Assembly: GCA_038087015.1 (NCBI GenBank)
Contig: JASBNA010000026.1
Span: 62,001-126,000 of the forward strand
DNA length: 64,000 nt
Direction of reading: 5' to 3'
From: Cerrena zonata
Lineage: Eukaryota > Basidiomycota > Agaricomycetes > Polyporales > Cerrenaceae
In this document: positions 35,308 through 46,740 of the stretch, piece after piece
Position numbering within the stretch: the stretch's first letter is position 1
Layout: each line of letters begins with the position of its first letter
Program-made: the position numbers and the translations under genes
Notes under the pieces: model-generated
What the model was told of the DNA's origin: nothing
Seen by the model: only the letters and a program-made list of their open reading frames with translations
Database searches by the model: none

Positions 35308-36267
35308 CGAATGCTTGACGTTTGGCGTGTTGAAATCAAGAAGCGCACGAATCATGATTCTCTCCCTGCCTATGCGCTGTCGAAGCCAACATGGGATGAG
35401 ATTGTTTACGTCTCACTTGCTCTTGTTACATCATACGTTGACAAGCCGCAACATACGGACCCAGTTTTCCGTAACCACTCTCTTGTTCTTGCTCGACTGC
35501 TGTACTGTATTACGTTGAGCTAGCTCACGCAATGAAACATCATGGTCATATTGGGCGTGTCGAGAACACCTTCTTACATTGGGTACTTGTATTCAAAGCT
35601 GTGGGTAAGCATAAGTATGCAACAGCATTGATCAAAGTCATCAACGATCTCAAGTACACGTATTCAAAACCGCTTGCGTATGTGTTTACATTCACTGTCC
35701 CAAATTATACCTGACCAGTACAAATAGAGATGCGATACGCCTAAACTGGCTATGTAATCCAACTGGCAAAGTCAATGGCTTTCGAGCGATTGACTGGCTG
35801 ATCGAGCTCATGAACTTGTACATCAAGGTATTTTTATTTTCGTAGGGGTATTTCCACTTTGCATCGCTGAAAAATATGTCTTGCAGGTTGTTTATGGCGG
35901 AGTTGACTATACGCGCACCTTTCAGCTTATTCTCAAGCAGTCACCTTTGATTGAGCTGTTTCGGCAGGTGCATACCACCATGCGGGACAACTTCCACCTA
36001 CTCCATCGTTCCGTTCGGCATGCACTGAAAAGTCTCAAGAGCACAATCAACAAGCTGTGCAAGTTACTTGAGGAGAGTCGGGCACACAATGTACAAAAAG
36101 GTAAACAATCCTCTAAGGTTAAAGATCATATGCGTGAAGGTTTGCGCGTATTACAGCCAGGTATCTACAAACAGGAAGCAGTAGCGACCGGATTAGAAGG
36201 CGAGGAGTATTTGGGACTCGATGGCATAGGCGTAGATGACCTGGACCTATTTGATGATAATGTTTGA
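35308..36267 (+). pseudogene. DUF6589 gene, right part (resumes after transposon P3)
   Basis: Continues the gene cut at 23708. From 35308: RMLDVWRVEIKKRTNHDSLP and SKPTWDEIVYVSLALVTSYV; then, after a frameshift near 35507-35512, ELAHAMKHHGHIGRVENTFL and FKAVGKHKYATALIKVINDL. An intron (donor GTATGT near 35680, acceptor near 35727) is followed by LNWLCNPTGKVNGFRAIDWL, another intron ends at about 35886, and then come VVYGGVDYTRTFQLILKQSP and LIELFRQVHTTMRDNFHLLH to TGA at 36265-36267. These are characteristic C-terminal DUF6589 strings. Function unknown. Outside the insertion and the frameshift this half is well preserved. Confidence 0.72.
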
Positions 36268-39200
36268 GGGAGGTAATACAATATTCTGAGTCGTTGTTAC
36301 TGGCACCCTTGTCGCTGTCATCACCAGAGTCTGAATCACGATCCTCTGGTTCAGTGTCGTCTGTATCGTCTTCATTGATAACATCCTCCCACTCGTCCTC
36401 ACCCCCCGAAGAATTTCGGCCATCCCGAGCCATTTGATGTCCAATCCCCATATCTGTGAAGCGCATCGCCATGTCACAATCAGCGAACCTAAGAGAGTGT
36501 CAATTTCCGGACAAAGACTAAAGGGAGTAACAACACACATTCCCACATAGTAGTTCACCCAATCCTTCCTCTGCCCCGGTTTCCGAGCCACCGTAGAAAT
36601 ACCGGCACGAAGTAGACGACCCGTCTTCCCCATCGCAAAGGCCGGGATCAGATGGCAGCCACGAATTACCACAGACGGGTCTAGGAAACCAAACGCGAAC
36701 TTATCGTCCTGGGGAACGAAGCCAATCTTGGGTAGGCGTGAATGTCTAAACCCTGAACGGTTGCCTGGTTCTATGCCGTACCACCGCACCCATAAGAATT
36801 GGATTGGAGTAGACGAGATCGGCCGGAGGGTACTTTCTCTTGAAGGGAATACTGACGCAGAGGTATGGAAAACACCAAGAACTTGAGCATACCAGAAGGG
36901 ATGCGCTCCTGCTGCTGTTTCGGGAGAATTGACCATAACATTACACTGTCTTGATGGGTTGAGAGAGTCTTGATCTCGTCTCACGTCGTAGGTGGTATAA
37001 TTTACCTGGAATCGTGAAACCGAGAAGATTCGGACATCTGCGATGCGCAGACTATTACGATCAGCATCAGTGAAGTCGTTGTGATCATCGCCGTCAAACT
37101 CTCGACGTGTGAGTTGTCCTAAGATATGATCATGGAGCTTAGACCTGAAATCCTGTATAAAGACCTCAATTTTTGTACAAATTCTGCATGAGATGAGAAT
37201 GACGTACTTTGAACGCAGGATCATGTTGATTATCATGAATGAAATCAGACAGTCTGATAGGGTGGTTACGAGAGTGGCTAATGAAGTGATGCTGATCGGG
37301 TGGAAGATATCCAGTGGGATCACGTCCTGCTGCAAGATGTCGATGACGCTTGCGACTCGCTGGTTTCGTCTGAGGATTCTGTTGATGGTAGGTTTGGCGG
37401 ACATATGCAGTACGCATAAATTGTTTACTGATCTGCTTTGCCGCGTTAAACTTGGAACTGAGCCGGTAGAGACGCTTTACGAAACGATGAGCTAGCTCGC
37501 CCTGTGAGCGGTAGGTATTATCAGGAAACTGTGTCAGAAGCGATACATTGGTGAGAAACATACTATTTGAGTCGAATAAATATCGACAGGACCAAACAAA
37601 TGTATGGACCGGACATAATCACCCAGCACATGCCACTTGTATGTGTTCAAGTTGATTGTTTTGCGTTTTCGAGTGGATGTGGACGATGACGCGAGGTTCT
37701 TGTTTTGTTGCGCTTGACGACGTTCACGAGCGGCCCTCTCTCGTGGTAGCTCATACGTTTCAGTCCGTGTACACGTCACATTAGCAAATTGGCGCATTAT
37801 TTTCCCAAGTTTTGTGGTAGCATGTTCAAGACACTTGAGGGTTTTCTCTGTATGCATCCGAAGTTTGGCAAGTGCATGCCATTCGGCCATCTTGAAGAGC
37901 AACTTCCCGACAAGAAGATTATCTTCTTCAAGATCAAAGAGTCCCTCGAAAGCAGGAATGGCACAGAGAAGAAGATCTTCGAAATCTCGCGCAGCGAGAT
38001 TCTTCATCTCTGAGGGATTATCGGCAAATCGACGTATGGTATCTTTACCAAAACGGGGGATGAGGCGGTATCTGGCCCATATTCAGGGTAAGTACTTCGT
38101 TAGTAAAGGGAGTTCACGTTTACTTACCTCCTATCTAGTTCCGCAATCTTATCATTTCCATTACGTTGAGCATACACAAGTCGCACGAGGTGTGTGAATA
38201 CAGCCTTCCACACACCAAGATTATACTCATGCATGAAGTCAACAGTGAGCATCCGATGGAGGTTAAAGTCCTCCCCCAAGCGATCAATGAATGCGTTCTG
38301 ATAGCATGTTAATGAGCGCATTGAGGGAATAAATGTAAAGTTGATATACTTACTACTGTGGGGACCGAGGATGTTTCCTTGAGAAGGTTGTCAATGGCAG
38401 TAGAAGCAACACTGTAACCCGCGTCGTAAATGTATTTTCTTGCTACTGTTACTGCGCGGGAGAGATATTTCCGTACACCGGCTTGGACACGAAATGCCAT
38501 ATCGTAAACTTGCCCCATAAGATGGAGTTTTGACTTCGGAGTGAGGCAACGAGTACATGGGCAAAGACCCTTATCTCGAATTGTTGCCAAAAGAACCCTA
38601 AAATATGTTTTGAATCAATACAGGGTCTTTAAAAAATGGCCGAAAAGTTCGTACTTCTCTGGATAATCAGCCGAATAAGTGAAAAATCGAGGGTATATTC
38701 TACGAGATATACCATCAGGACATTTTACAACTAGACCATACTTGTAGGCATGTAAAAAGTCATCATCGAGTAGCTCCTTCCACACAGCATGCATAAGTTC
38801 ACGACGGCAATGTGTGAGTATTTCCTTCCCTTGTGTGTGCCATTTTTTATGCCATCTCGAAACAGCGTCTTGAAACGAGTCGGAAAGCTAGTAGACAACA
38901 ATGAGCATGTTATATGGTTAAATAAAATGCTGCCTTACTGATGGGATGTATGCGACATGATGACAGGCACCAGAATCAGGAAGAGCCCCAATATACTTGG
39001 AAAGATTTCCCAAAATCAGGTAGATTGGCCAAAGCTTTGCCGTTCCAAAGTCTGCCAGGTGAGTAGTGTCGGACCAGTGCATAAGTGCTGCAACAACCTT
39101 CTCGAGTGTACAGTTTGGGTCATCAGTAGGCGCGTAACGTTTGACTTTATCGTCTTCCTCAAGAAATGCGTCAGAGTTGTACAGTTCACTGTAGACACGT

Positions 39201-40459
39201 TGATCCTCGTTTGTTAGCGGTGAACGGTGGAAGAGTTGGAATGGAGAGTAGTGAAGTCGGTTAGCGAACTTGTCTGTACTGAATGCCGCTGTGATTAGAT
39301 CGATCAATTTTCGGTGATGGAGGCCAGGTATTTCGACTTTTCGACCACCATCTGCTTCACCGGTGGGAACGTTGATAGTAACGGATGTTTCGTGAAATTG
39401 GCCTGCATCAAATAATGGATGACGTATTGTTGGCCCTTCACTAACAGGATTAGAGTGTGATGCCTGTCTACGATTCGCTTCATCCAGCCGTTTATTTTCT
39501 CGATGAGCACTGAAGCCATCGAGCTGAGGTATTTCGAAGTCCTGGTGGCGGAGCACATCATGAACCAATTCATCAACTTGCTCCTCAGACTTGTTCGTAA
39601 ACCCGTTGTTTGCCCAATTCATTAGCAAAGCGATGGTTTTGCTTGTAAATGGCGAGTAGGATGCAACAGGATTAGCCTGCTGTGACAGCGGAGGAGGTTT
39701 ATCGGTCATTAGGGTGGACAATACATTGCCCTCGCTTGTAGTATCCCGAGGCTGTCGTATGTTTGACAGATGCTCAGAGCCTATAAGGCTATCAGGGTCG
39801 AATGACGGGCGGTAAGGGAACTTTCTCCATAAACCAAATATATTAGCAGCAGTGGAATATGTATCCCGTACAATGAGAGTGACTCGACGCCGGAAGGATG
39901 ACAATGGATTCAACGGGGTAGGGTCAGGTAGTGCTATTGGGGGCTCAGGTGGTTGATCAATGTATCGCGCAGGTAGTCGGCGAGGTCGAACAGCTCGGCC
40001 AGCAGCTGATAGAACAGGCGGTGGGGGAGGTGCAGGAGGCGGAGGAGGTGAGGGAGGCGGAGGTGGATTAGTAGGGTGACCATCCAGATCCACAGTGAGG
40101 TTGTGCTGGTTAAGAGTGTCTGTTTGACCAGATGTTGTGTTGGGTGAGGGTGTAACTAATCTTCGCTTTGCCTGTCACCATGTGTAGACAATAAGTTAAA
40201 TGCAAAACAAAGCGAAAAATGGGCTTACCGCTTGGTTGAGTATGTCTGTCCTACGTCGTTTCAGTTGATAGAGAGCAAGTTCAGATGTTAGTCCCATTGA
40301 ACTTCCATCATTTTCAGACTGGCGATCTGATCCGAGATAGTGAGACGAGGTGCCCAACTGCTCCAAAAAATGAGGGCAGGTTTTGCGATGAAACTCGCAA
40401 CGGCGGTTCGTGTCAAAAACCAGTGAGCACTTGTCAGAGCATTTCCAAGTCGGAGGCAT
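36119..40459 (-). CDS. Second-subfamily Plavaka-type transposase (P4)
   Basis: Long multi-exon transposase, roughly 1,250-1,300 residues. Exon 1 40459-40229 has a C2H2-like knuckle (WKCSDKCSLVFDTNRRCEFH). Exon 2 40171-38939 has a Pro-rich linker, then LGNLSKYIGALPDSGACHHV. Later exons carry CPDGISRRIYPRFFTYSADY, GLCPCTRCLTPKSKLHLMGQ, NLHRMLTVDFMHEYNLGVWK, RLIPRFGKDTIRRFADNPSE, MAEWHALAKLRMHTEKTLKC, NLNTYKWHVLGDYVRSIHLF and FRSKLHDHILGQLTRREFD, then WYGIEPGNRSGF and DWVNYYVGM. No internal stop was noticed. The acidic C-terminal tail runs on antisense into the last 150 bases of the DUF6589 gene, so its natural stop and the element end are probably lost. Order of blocks matches Plavaka proteins, but the sequence is too far from P1-P3 for cross-similarity beyond a few motifs; naming it Plavaka is from family knowledge. 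Confidence 0.68.
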
Positions 40460-40920
40460 GGTGAATATCAGAATAATGGCAAGGTAGGCTATGAGAAGTA
40501 TTCGGAAGGGGAGGAACACCACCATTACGATGGGGGTGTTCGCTCTCGTAGGCTCAAGAAGATAGAAGACTAGGGGGAATGGATCGAATTCATCAGAACT
40601 GAGGGTGTCATAGGAGTCGATAGACTTACCTATGAGTCAACACAGTAGCGGCGCCCATCATATCTCTTCCGCAACGGTTCCTGAGGAGAGAGGGAGATGA
40701 GACACTAGAAGCACTTGGAGAAATGTGTTTGATATTGCGCCAAAAAAATAAAGCACCTACTATTGTTGGCCTAAGCCGGTCTGGAATAGACTACCCTTCG
40801 CCGTTGCTCGGCGAGACAATGTTTCGTTTCGATAACGACACACGACACGGTCACCTGCGGAACGCGTGACCTTGTTGAATGACATTCAACGCACCGTAGA
40901 AATTAGAGCTGAAATTTTGA

Positions 40921-40928
40921 TATATAAG
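40921..40928 (+). promoter_or_regulatory. TATA box of the small P4-divergent gene
   Basis: TATATAAG, 81 bp ahead of the ATG at 41009, in the region between the divergent P4 transposase and the small plus-strand gene. Confidence 0.4.
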
Positions 40929-41008
40929 AGTGACTGGACAACGTACTAGGAACAAACCCACACTTACCCACTTGCACTTACCCACCTGTCGCACATCTAC
41001 TTAGTGTC

Positions 41009-41600
41009 ATGGCACGTTCTGCTCCCCAACACCAACGCCGCGCTAGACGCAGCAGTAGCTCTCTGGCATCTCCTCCTCCTCATACTCATCAGCATCGTCG
41101 TGGTGAGGACGAGGAACCTGACGCAGATGGCAGACTTCTAGCATTGATGGAGGAGATTGAACGTCTCAAGACTCTCATCTGTGAGCTTCAGCAGGCTCAG
41201 ACACAAAGAAACAAAAGAAAGAGAACGTACGTATGTTCCGCCTACATTTCCTCCCTGAATCAAATACTCATATATGAAACAGAGTGGAGAGGTCGACAAC
41301 AACCCTTGGAAGGGGGTTCCGTCGACTCGTTCATATTACAGAGACTCCTGGAAGTATCGTTGTCAATGCCAAAGCTCACCTTGTTGCATTAAGCCATCAG
41401 GAGACAGTGGCTGAAATCCAGGTCCTGCAAGAGATGCCAGAAGATGATCTGTCTGACGATCAGGCAAAGAGACTTGAGGCATGGCAAGCGTGAGTACCAT
41501 CGGTTATCTTATCTTCACTGAAGCATACTGACATCGATCATCTTCAGGCAAGAACGCAACTTCAGAGTCAGCGACAAGTCGCACAATTCCGATACCTCAA
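41009..41600 (+). CDS. Small coiled-coil protein divergent from P4
   Basis: ATG at 41009 follows a TATA box. The first exon encodes an Arg/Ser/His-rich start (QHQRRARRSSSSLASPPPHT) and a short helix likely to coil (LLALMEEIERLKTLICELQQ), ending at a GTACGT donor near 41227. After acceptor ACAG (41281) a frame reads ERSTTTLGRGFRRLVHIT and EDDLSDDQAKRLEAWQA to a GTGAGT donor near 41491, then ARTQLQSQRQVAQFRYLNI and a stop near 41600. Placement, orientation and charge resemble the accessory genes of P2 and P3, so it may be the P4 counterpart or its truncated remnant. No family recognised. The phase at the first junction is not certain. Confidence 0.4.
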
Positions 41601-41941
41601 TATATAGTAAATTAAATAAAAGCAAAATGTCTCCTGCTCCTCCGCATTTGTCACAGGGATACAGAGCAAAGCGTGAGGGTAAGCCACAATAAGCCCGAAT
41701 GAAAACACCAAGTGGCTGCTCCTCCGCATCTGTCTTCGACAGAAGCTCCGTCGCAGGATGGTGAGCGCCAGGCCCGGGAAAGGCCGAGAGAAGGATACGC
41801 AACAAAGGACGCGATGCGACGTGGAGCAGGTCACGAGGTCTAGGGTATCGGAACCAAAACCCTAAAGGTAGTGGCCCCAGCAGCTGCCCACCATTTGCCT
41901 CCACAGCAAAGTCACAGCAAAGTCACAACAAAATCACAACG
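41601..41941. other. Linker with short direct repeat
   Basis: Contains a near-identical pair CTGCTCCTCCGCAT at about 41635 and 41717, and short tandem CACAGCAAAGTCA words near 41900-41935. No gene supported; a minus-strand open frame (41515-41904) is unsupported. Confidence 0.4.
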
Positions 41942-43565
41942 ATGTCTCATGATCACACTCAACAATCCCGCCCCTCTGCGCCCCCACGTACTCTCAGAAA
42001 AATCGACTACTTTAACCAATTGTTAGAGAGGGTACGCAGCAAGCTTACGATGTAGATATATTCGTTAACTCAAGCGGTGGATAGGACCATGGTTCAGATG
42101 CCTCCAAATTGTACCAGGAGTCCAAGAGTGCTGGTAATGTGGGTATCATGACTGTTTATGCTCTGCACTCCCACTCATATTTGCACAATAATCAAGGGGG
42201 GAAAACAAGTTTGCTTTATCCCTGACCCCAACCTGAGAAGCGACGTAGTCCACATGCAGGACAACGTGTTCTTCATGGATGCTCTTGTTACTGCAGACGA
42301 GATGAATGTTATACTCCCCGCGAGCGGACATTTTTCAGTCATTGCTGATAATGTGGAGGGTGACATGGGCCTGAAGAGAGTTCGAATCGACAAATGGGTC
42401 AGTGACTCTCTCTGTTTTCACGATGTGGCTGAACATGCACATGTAGCTTCTGTTGATGGTGGACGTGCACCGAATGTATAGTGAGTATTTCAATATCCGA
42501 GTCGTCCGATGGGAGACCTTCTTCTCCTGGTTGATGGGGGGTGATGTTACACACCCTGAAACGGGTCCCTGTCGAGGGGCAGACCTTGTACTAGGGGGGA
42601 TTGACTATACGACTGAATATATGTACGTCATGCCTCTCTTTTCATATACTGTAATATCAATCACAAGTATTCTTATTGAAGCAACACTGTCAACGGTATT
42701 ACGAGAGAGAATTATCAACAATTCGACGAAAGGATGGACGTATTCGCTTCCCATATGAGGATATGGCCCCCTATTGCCCCTTCGAGGGAGGGGGCAATCA
42801 AGAATCATCGTATTGAGATGTTGGACTATGTTTCAACCTACGTCACTCGTTCTCCCCGCCCAGAAAGCATGTTATGGGATGGCCAGCATGTCCCGTATGG
42901 AAAGGTGCTCAAACGCACTCACAGTGCATTTGGGAACCATGTGTTCCTCCCGACCGCTCCACCTCCATCAGTTCAGCAGCTTCAGGGATTATGTGATATA
43001 CCAGGAAGACAATGGATTGTCCAGGATTGGGTACCCACCCTGCGCCAGCTGGGTGAATACAAGGTGTACTTCATCGAGGGGGAGATAGTATGGATCTCTG
43101 TAGCTCGTTTCAATGAGAACACAAGCGGGTGGCACACTATGGACACCAATAATGAGACGAGGAGGCTACATGAAGTAGCGTACGTTGATCGTTCATCATT
43201 TACCAACCAACGACAATTGATAATATCATCACAGGGCAATGCTTCGGGCGGGACCTATTTTACACGACTACCTATTCCTACCGGAGCCTCCACAGGGCAT
43301 ACCGCATTTGAGTGACTTAATCATGTTCTCCAAGCGTACCTTCGAGGGTCTTACTTCACGCGAGCATGGTTATTATGGGGACTCATTCTTATTACAATGG
43401 TGCCGTATGGATGTTGGAATCATGACGTCAGGTGACTCATGTTGGTATTTTGTCAACGAGGTGGAGACAAACATGGGTCTTGGACTATTTGGTGAGGGGT
43501 GTAGCAGGGCAGTCATGAATGGTCTTGCAGGCCTTTGGCACACCTTGTTGTATTCTCCCTCGTAA
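41942..43565 (+). pseudogene. ATP-grasp-like protein, lightly decayed
   Basis: From ATG 41942 (TLRKIDYFNQLLERVRS) the product reads, after small register changes, YDVDIFVNSSGG, GNVGIMTVYALHSHSYLHN, PDPNLRSDVVHMQDNVFFMD and SGHFSVIADNVEGDMGLKRV. After two introns come WETFFSWLMGGDVTHPETGP, MLDYVSTYVTRS, GKVLKRTHSAFGNHVFLP, QWIVQDWVPTLRQLGEYKVY and finally QWCRMDVGIMTSGDSCWYFV plus NEVETNMGLG to TAA at 43563-43565. The KRTHS..G.HV, QDWVPTL...GE and RMDVG...NEVE blocks are arranged like the nucleotide- and metal-binding blocks of ATP-grasp ligases; this protein type is frequent in agarics. Lesions: a missing base near 42047, TAG at 42082-42084, and an extra base in the G/A run near 42196-42205. 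Substrate unknown. ATP-grasp is inferred from motif order, not proven. Confidence 0.5.
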
Positions 43566-43832
43566 TATGCTATTCCTCCGCGTACCATTATTAGCACAGA
43601 CATAATCTTGATATGTATTAAGTACAGATGCATCGAATATTATCGTTGGAATGATCTACACACATTAAGCTGCTATATAACATTAGTATAATCCAGATTC
43701 CAAATACAGAAGCTCTCACTACATTCATTTTTCTTCGTTGTGCTGTTGATAGCAGTGTTTCCTCTACTGGACTTTAATGGAAGTAACGATATCTTCCCTA
43801 TATTGGGAAGCCTTCATCTAAGTACACGACTG
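43566..43832. other. 3' flank of the ATP-grasp-like gene and LINE target site
   Basis: AT-rich DNA with no gene. It ends with the left copy of the 12-bp target duplication AGTACACGACTG (43821-43832). Confidence 0.6.
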
Positions 43833-43988
43833 GACCTTCTTTGCTTTCGACCATCACCACCTGCCCTTTTTTCCCACGGTATTCAACCACTGGAACTGGC
43901 AAAAGGACTCTTACTTTAATCTATTCGGACGTCGTCCAAGCTTAGAGGAGCACTCTATTTGCTTTCAACCCTTTTCATCTCATTGAGA

Positions 43989-46055
43989 ATGAGCACCCCA
44001 GTCATAAAGGCTAGGAAGAACACCGCCCAAAGGGCATCCTCAGTATCAATCCCGCCACGTCAACAGACGCCGGACCCGGCAACGAGAACAGCTCGTAACA
44101 CTAGAGGTAACAATACTCCGCTTACTAATGAAGCTAATACCGCAGACAACGCAACTTTAACGAACAACACGAACGCTGAATATGATTCCGCCGTACGCCT
44201 ACTCGAATCTAAGCAGCTAATCCCATCTGGGGCGAACCCAATCACAGCACGTCATCTCTGCGACGCCTTGATACACATCGCTAGTCAACAAAATGTTACG
44301 GTCGCACTCGCCAACAACCTAAGGTCAGTAGCAGTTATACTCAAAGAAACCATTATAAACCAAGAAGCCGACTCCATCTTGGGATACTTGAGCACAAACG
44401 TCGCAGACCTAATTGACAAAAGGATTGATAACAAGCTAGAGACAAAGGTCACAGAACACATGAAGCAGCTCAAGGCTGCAACAGATGACCTGAAAACTGC
44501 AATGAAAGAGCTACAACGAGTACCTCCTCCACACCCCACCCATGAGATCGACGTAAACATAGGGACTCACCCTCGTGTTGACGATCCACACCTCACGTTC
44601 AATCCGAGCATTAAGACTTATGCTCAAGCTGCCAGCGCAGCCTCCACACTGATCGCTAGAACTCTTCTTAGACAGAAACAGATATACGTCGACCAAAACA
44701 CGAACGAGAATGCAAACAAGTCGGAGAAAGAACTAGTCGAACAAGCAAACTCAGCCGTCAGTTATATCAGAGAAGACATGAGAAGCACAGGCCCCGAATC
44801 AGTGAAATTCACAAGCGTTCGCTCTACACGCGACAACGGACTCCTATTCGAGCTCCAAACGGTCGAAGCTGCCAGATGGCTGAAACAACCCGAAATTCTC
44901 CAAGAGTGGACACGACTCTTCCCGGGTCAAGGCAGAGCAAGAGGAAACACTTTCCCAACGATCGCAAAGTTTGTCCCCACCACGTTTGATGCTAACGATT
45001 CTCAGAGTATGAAGTCAATTGCTATCGAAGCAGACTTATCACCCACAGCGATCACTAACACCAGATGGATAAAACCAACTGAGTACCGCTACCCTGGACA
45101 GAAACACGCTCACATGATTATTTCTTTCACAGAACCTGAATATGCTAACCATGCCATCAGCCTCGGTATGATAGTTGAAGGAAAGAAAATCCAAGTCGAG
45201 AAACTGCTGCAAGAAGTCAAACGCTGCATCAAGTGCCAAAAGCTCGGCATGAATCACATCGCGAAGACTTGCCCCTCCCCACACCAAGTTTGTGCACGAT
45301 GCGCAGAACACCACGACACAAAGGAGTGTCCACATGACGAGTCCCACTTTCACTGCGCTAACTGCGACCAACCTGGTCACCCAGCTACTGACAGAAACTG
45401 TCCCATGTTTTTAGAACACAACGCCAAGCTTAATGATCGTACCCCCGACAACGAGTATGTCTACTTTGTGACGGAAGATCCCGCCACTCATGTCAAATAC
45501 AATGACAAGCCATCCAACGCTCGCTTGCCCACTCAAGCACATGCAAAGAGATCTCAGCCCCAAGACAAGCTTCTCCCCCCACCACATCCCTCTCTTCCGA
45601 AGAAACCCAAGCACACTCCTAACTTCAACTTCGCTTTCCATGATGACAACCTCCCCCCTCCGGCTACACTTCCATCATCTTCCCAACACACTTCCTCCCA
45701 ACCTCGTCCAGAACTCCCTCCATCCTCAGATGAAATTGACATCATCGTAGGACCTTCGTCTTCGAAAACCCCATCAAAGACGCCCATCCCTGGAATAGGG
45801 ACAGTAGCTCCGCGCCCGCAACTCAAACAGCAACAGCGGAAAGCCCACACACCCAGAACCAAGAAGAAGAATAACCGCAACTCAGCGTTTGAAGGAGATG
45901 ATGAAGACAATGTGGAAGAACAGATGACGTTACCCAAAATATTCCTAAAGCAACGTCAAACGATACCTGGCGCGCTCGTTGAACCAGAAGCCGACGACTC
46001 CGAAGCAGCAGTGCAAGGGCTAGTGGAAGGATCCCGCCCCCAAGCATCAACATGA
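43989..46055 (+). CDS. LINE ORF1 (gag-like, zinc-knuckle protein)
   Basis: Uninterrupted 688-residue nucleic-acid-binding ORF1 protein of a Tad1-like LINE; it would coat the element RNA. The N-terminus is Thr/Asn/Arg-rich. A helical stretch at about residues 100-190 (KQLKAATDDLKTAMKELQRV) may drive oligomerisation. An RRM-like region follows at about 260-400, then three CCHC-type knuckles at about 412-472: CIKCQKLGMNHIAKTC, CARCAEHHDTKEC and CANCDQPGHPATDRNC. The tail is Pro/Ser-rich and basic. Start chosen at the ATG beginning MSTPVIKARK; the frame extends ten codons further upstream without an ATG. The stop overlaps the ORF2 start as ATGA (46052-46055), suggesting termination-reinitiation. 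No lesion, unlike ORF2. Confidence 0.88.
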   Translation: MSTPVIKARKNTAQRASSVSIPPRQQTPDPATRTARNTRGNNTPLTNEANTADNATLTNNTNAEYDSAVRLLESKQLIPSGANPITARHLCDALIHIASQQNVTVALANNLRSVAVILKETIINQEADSILGYLSTNVADLIDKRIDNKLETKVTEHMKQLKAATDDLKTAMKELQRVPPPHPTHEIDVNIGTHPRVDDPHLTFNPSIKTYAQAASAASTLIARTLLRQKQIYVDQNTNENANKSEKELVEQANSAVSYIREDMRSTGPESVKFTSVRSTRDNGLLFELQTVEAARWLKQPEILQEWTRLFPGQGRARGNTFPTIAKFVPTTFDANDSQSMKSIAIEADLSPTAITNTRWIKPTEYRYPGQKHAHMIISFTEPEYANHAISLGMIVEGKKIQVEKLLQEVKRCIKCQKLGMNHIAKTCPSPHQVCARCAEHHDTKECPHDESHFHCANCDQPGHPATDRNCPMFLEHNAKLNDRTPDNEYVYFVTEDPATHVKYNDKPSNARLPTQAHAKRSQPQDKLLPPPHPSLPKKPKHTPNFNFAFHDDNLPPPATLPSSSQHTSSQPRPELPPSSDEIDIIVGPSSSKTPSKTPIPGIGTVAPRPQLKQQQRKAHTPRTKKKNNRNSAFEGDDEDNVEEQMTLPKIFLKQRQTIPGALVEPEADDSEAAVQGLVEGSRPQAST

Positions 46056-46740
46056 GCAACTCTCAACTCGAGGAACAACCACCTCATGCAAACCCCTCTG
46101 TACCATCTGGGACAGCACCTACTAGACCAAGTCCATGATGCTCAGTGGTCACCAGGACACAACGACATCGAAGGCAACGAGGCGGCAGACACTGAAGCGA
46201 AAAAGGCAACGAGAAGAGAGTCCAGCCCCCGCATCTGCTCCCACCCTTCCTTCGCAAACCTCTACCAATCAGCACATCATCTACCAAACAGAACATTGTA
46301 ACGAAGCTGAAAACCAATGCCAAGAAGGAGTGGAAGAAATCGCCGAGATACAGACACTTTTCCGGCTACGATCACACTCTTCCTCCTCCCAAATTCGTTA
46401 AGCTCTCAAAGACCATCAGAAAGCACAAATCCAGCCTCATCTTCCAGCTTCGCACCGGTCACATCCCGCTGAATCGCCACCTTTATCGTATCCAGAAAAC
46501 CCCCTCGCCCGTCTGCCCCGCCTGTAACGATGCCAATGAGACAGTAGATCACTTCCTAATCCAATGCAAGCCGTACAGCCACCTGCGCTCAGGATAACGA
46601 GCCCGATTCCGAGGACGCTCCCTTACCACCTCACACATCCTCGCCACAAAAACTTTGAGAAACACCGACAACCGCAACACTCTCTTCACGTTCATAAAAG
46701 CAATGAAATGTTTGCAAGGCACTTTCTCGAAACTGGAATA
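46052..46740 (+). pseudogene. LINE ORF2 remnant: start codon region fused to RNase H and C-terminal zinc motif
   Basis: ORF2 opens at 46052 (MSNSQLEEQPPHANPS) and hits a stop at 46136-46138. The +1 frame carries an RNase H C-terminal block, HDAQWSPGHNDIEGNEAADT, directly after. The junction of an internal deletion of roughly the endonuclease and reverse transcriptase therefore lies near 46080-46115. Downstream frames hold SSLIFQLRTGHIPLNRHLYR and the typical terminal cysteine-histidine motif CPACNDANETVDHFLIQC, followed by one stop and RGRSLTTSHILATKTLRN to TAG near 46740. No catalytic polymerase sequence is present. Confidence 0.8.

Noticed and set aside
36119..40459. P4 as a KDZ (Kyakuja-Dileera-Zisupton) transposase
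   Set aside because: The cysteine-cluster and other strings typical of fungal KDZ proteins were not seen, while the motif order fits Plavaka-type proteins.
41515..41904. 129-residue minus-strand open frame
   Set aside because: Overlaps the small plus-strand gene and a stretch with direct repeats; no motif and no splice logic.
44060..46059. Minus-strand frames of 60-127 codons
   Set aside because: Shadows of the LINE ORF1, following its codon pattern.
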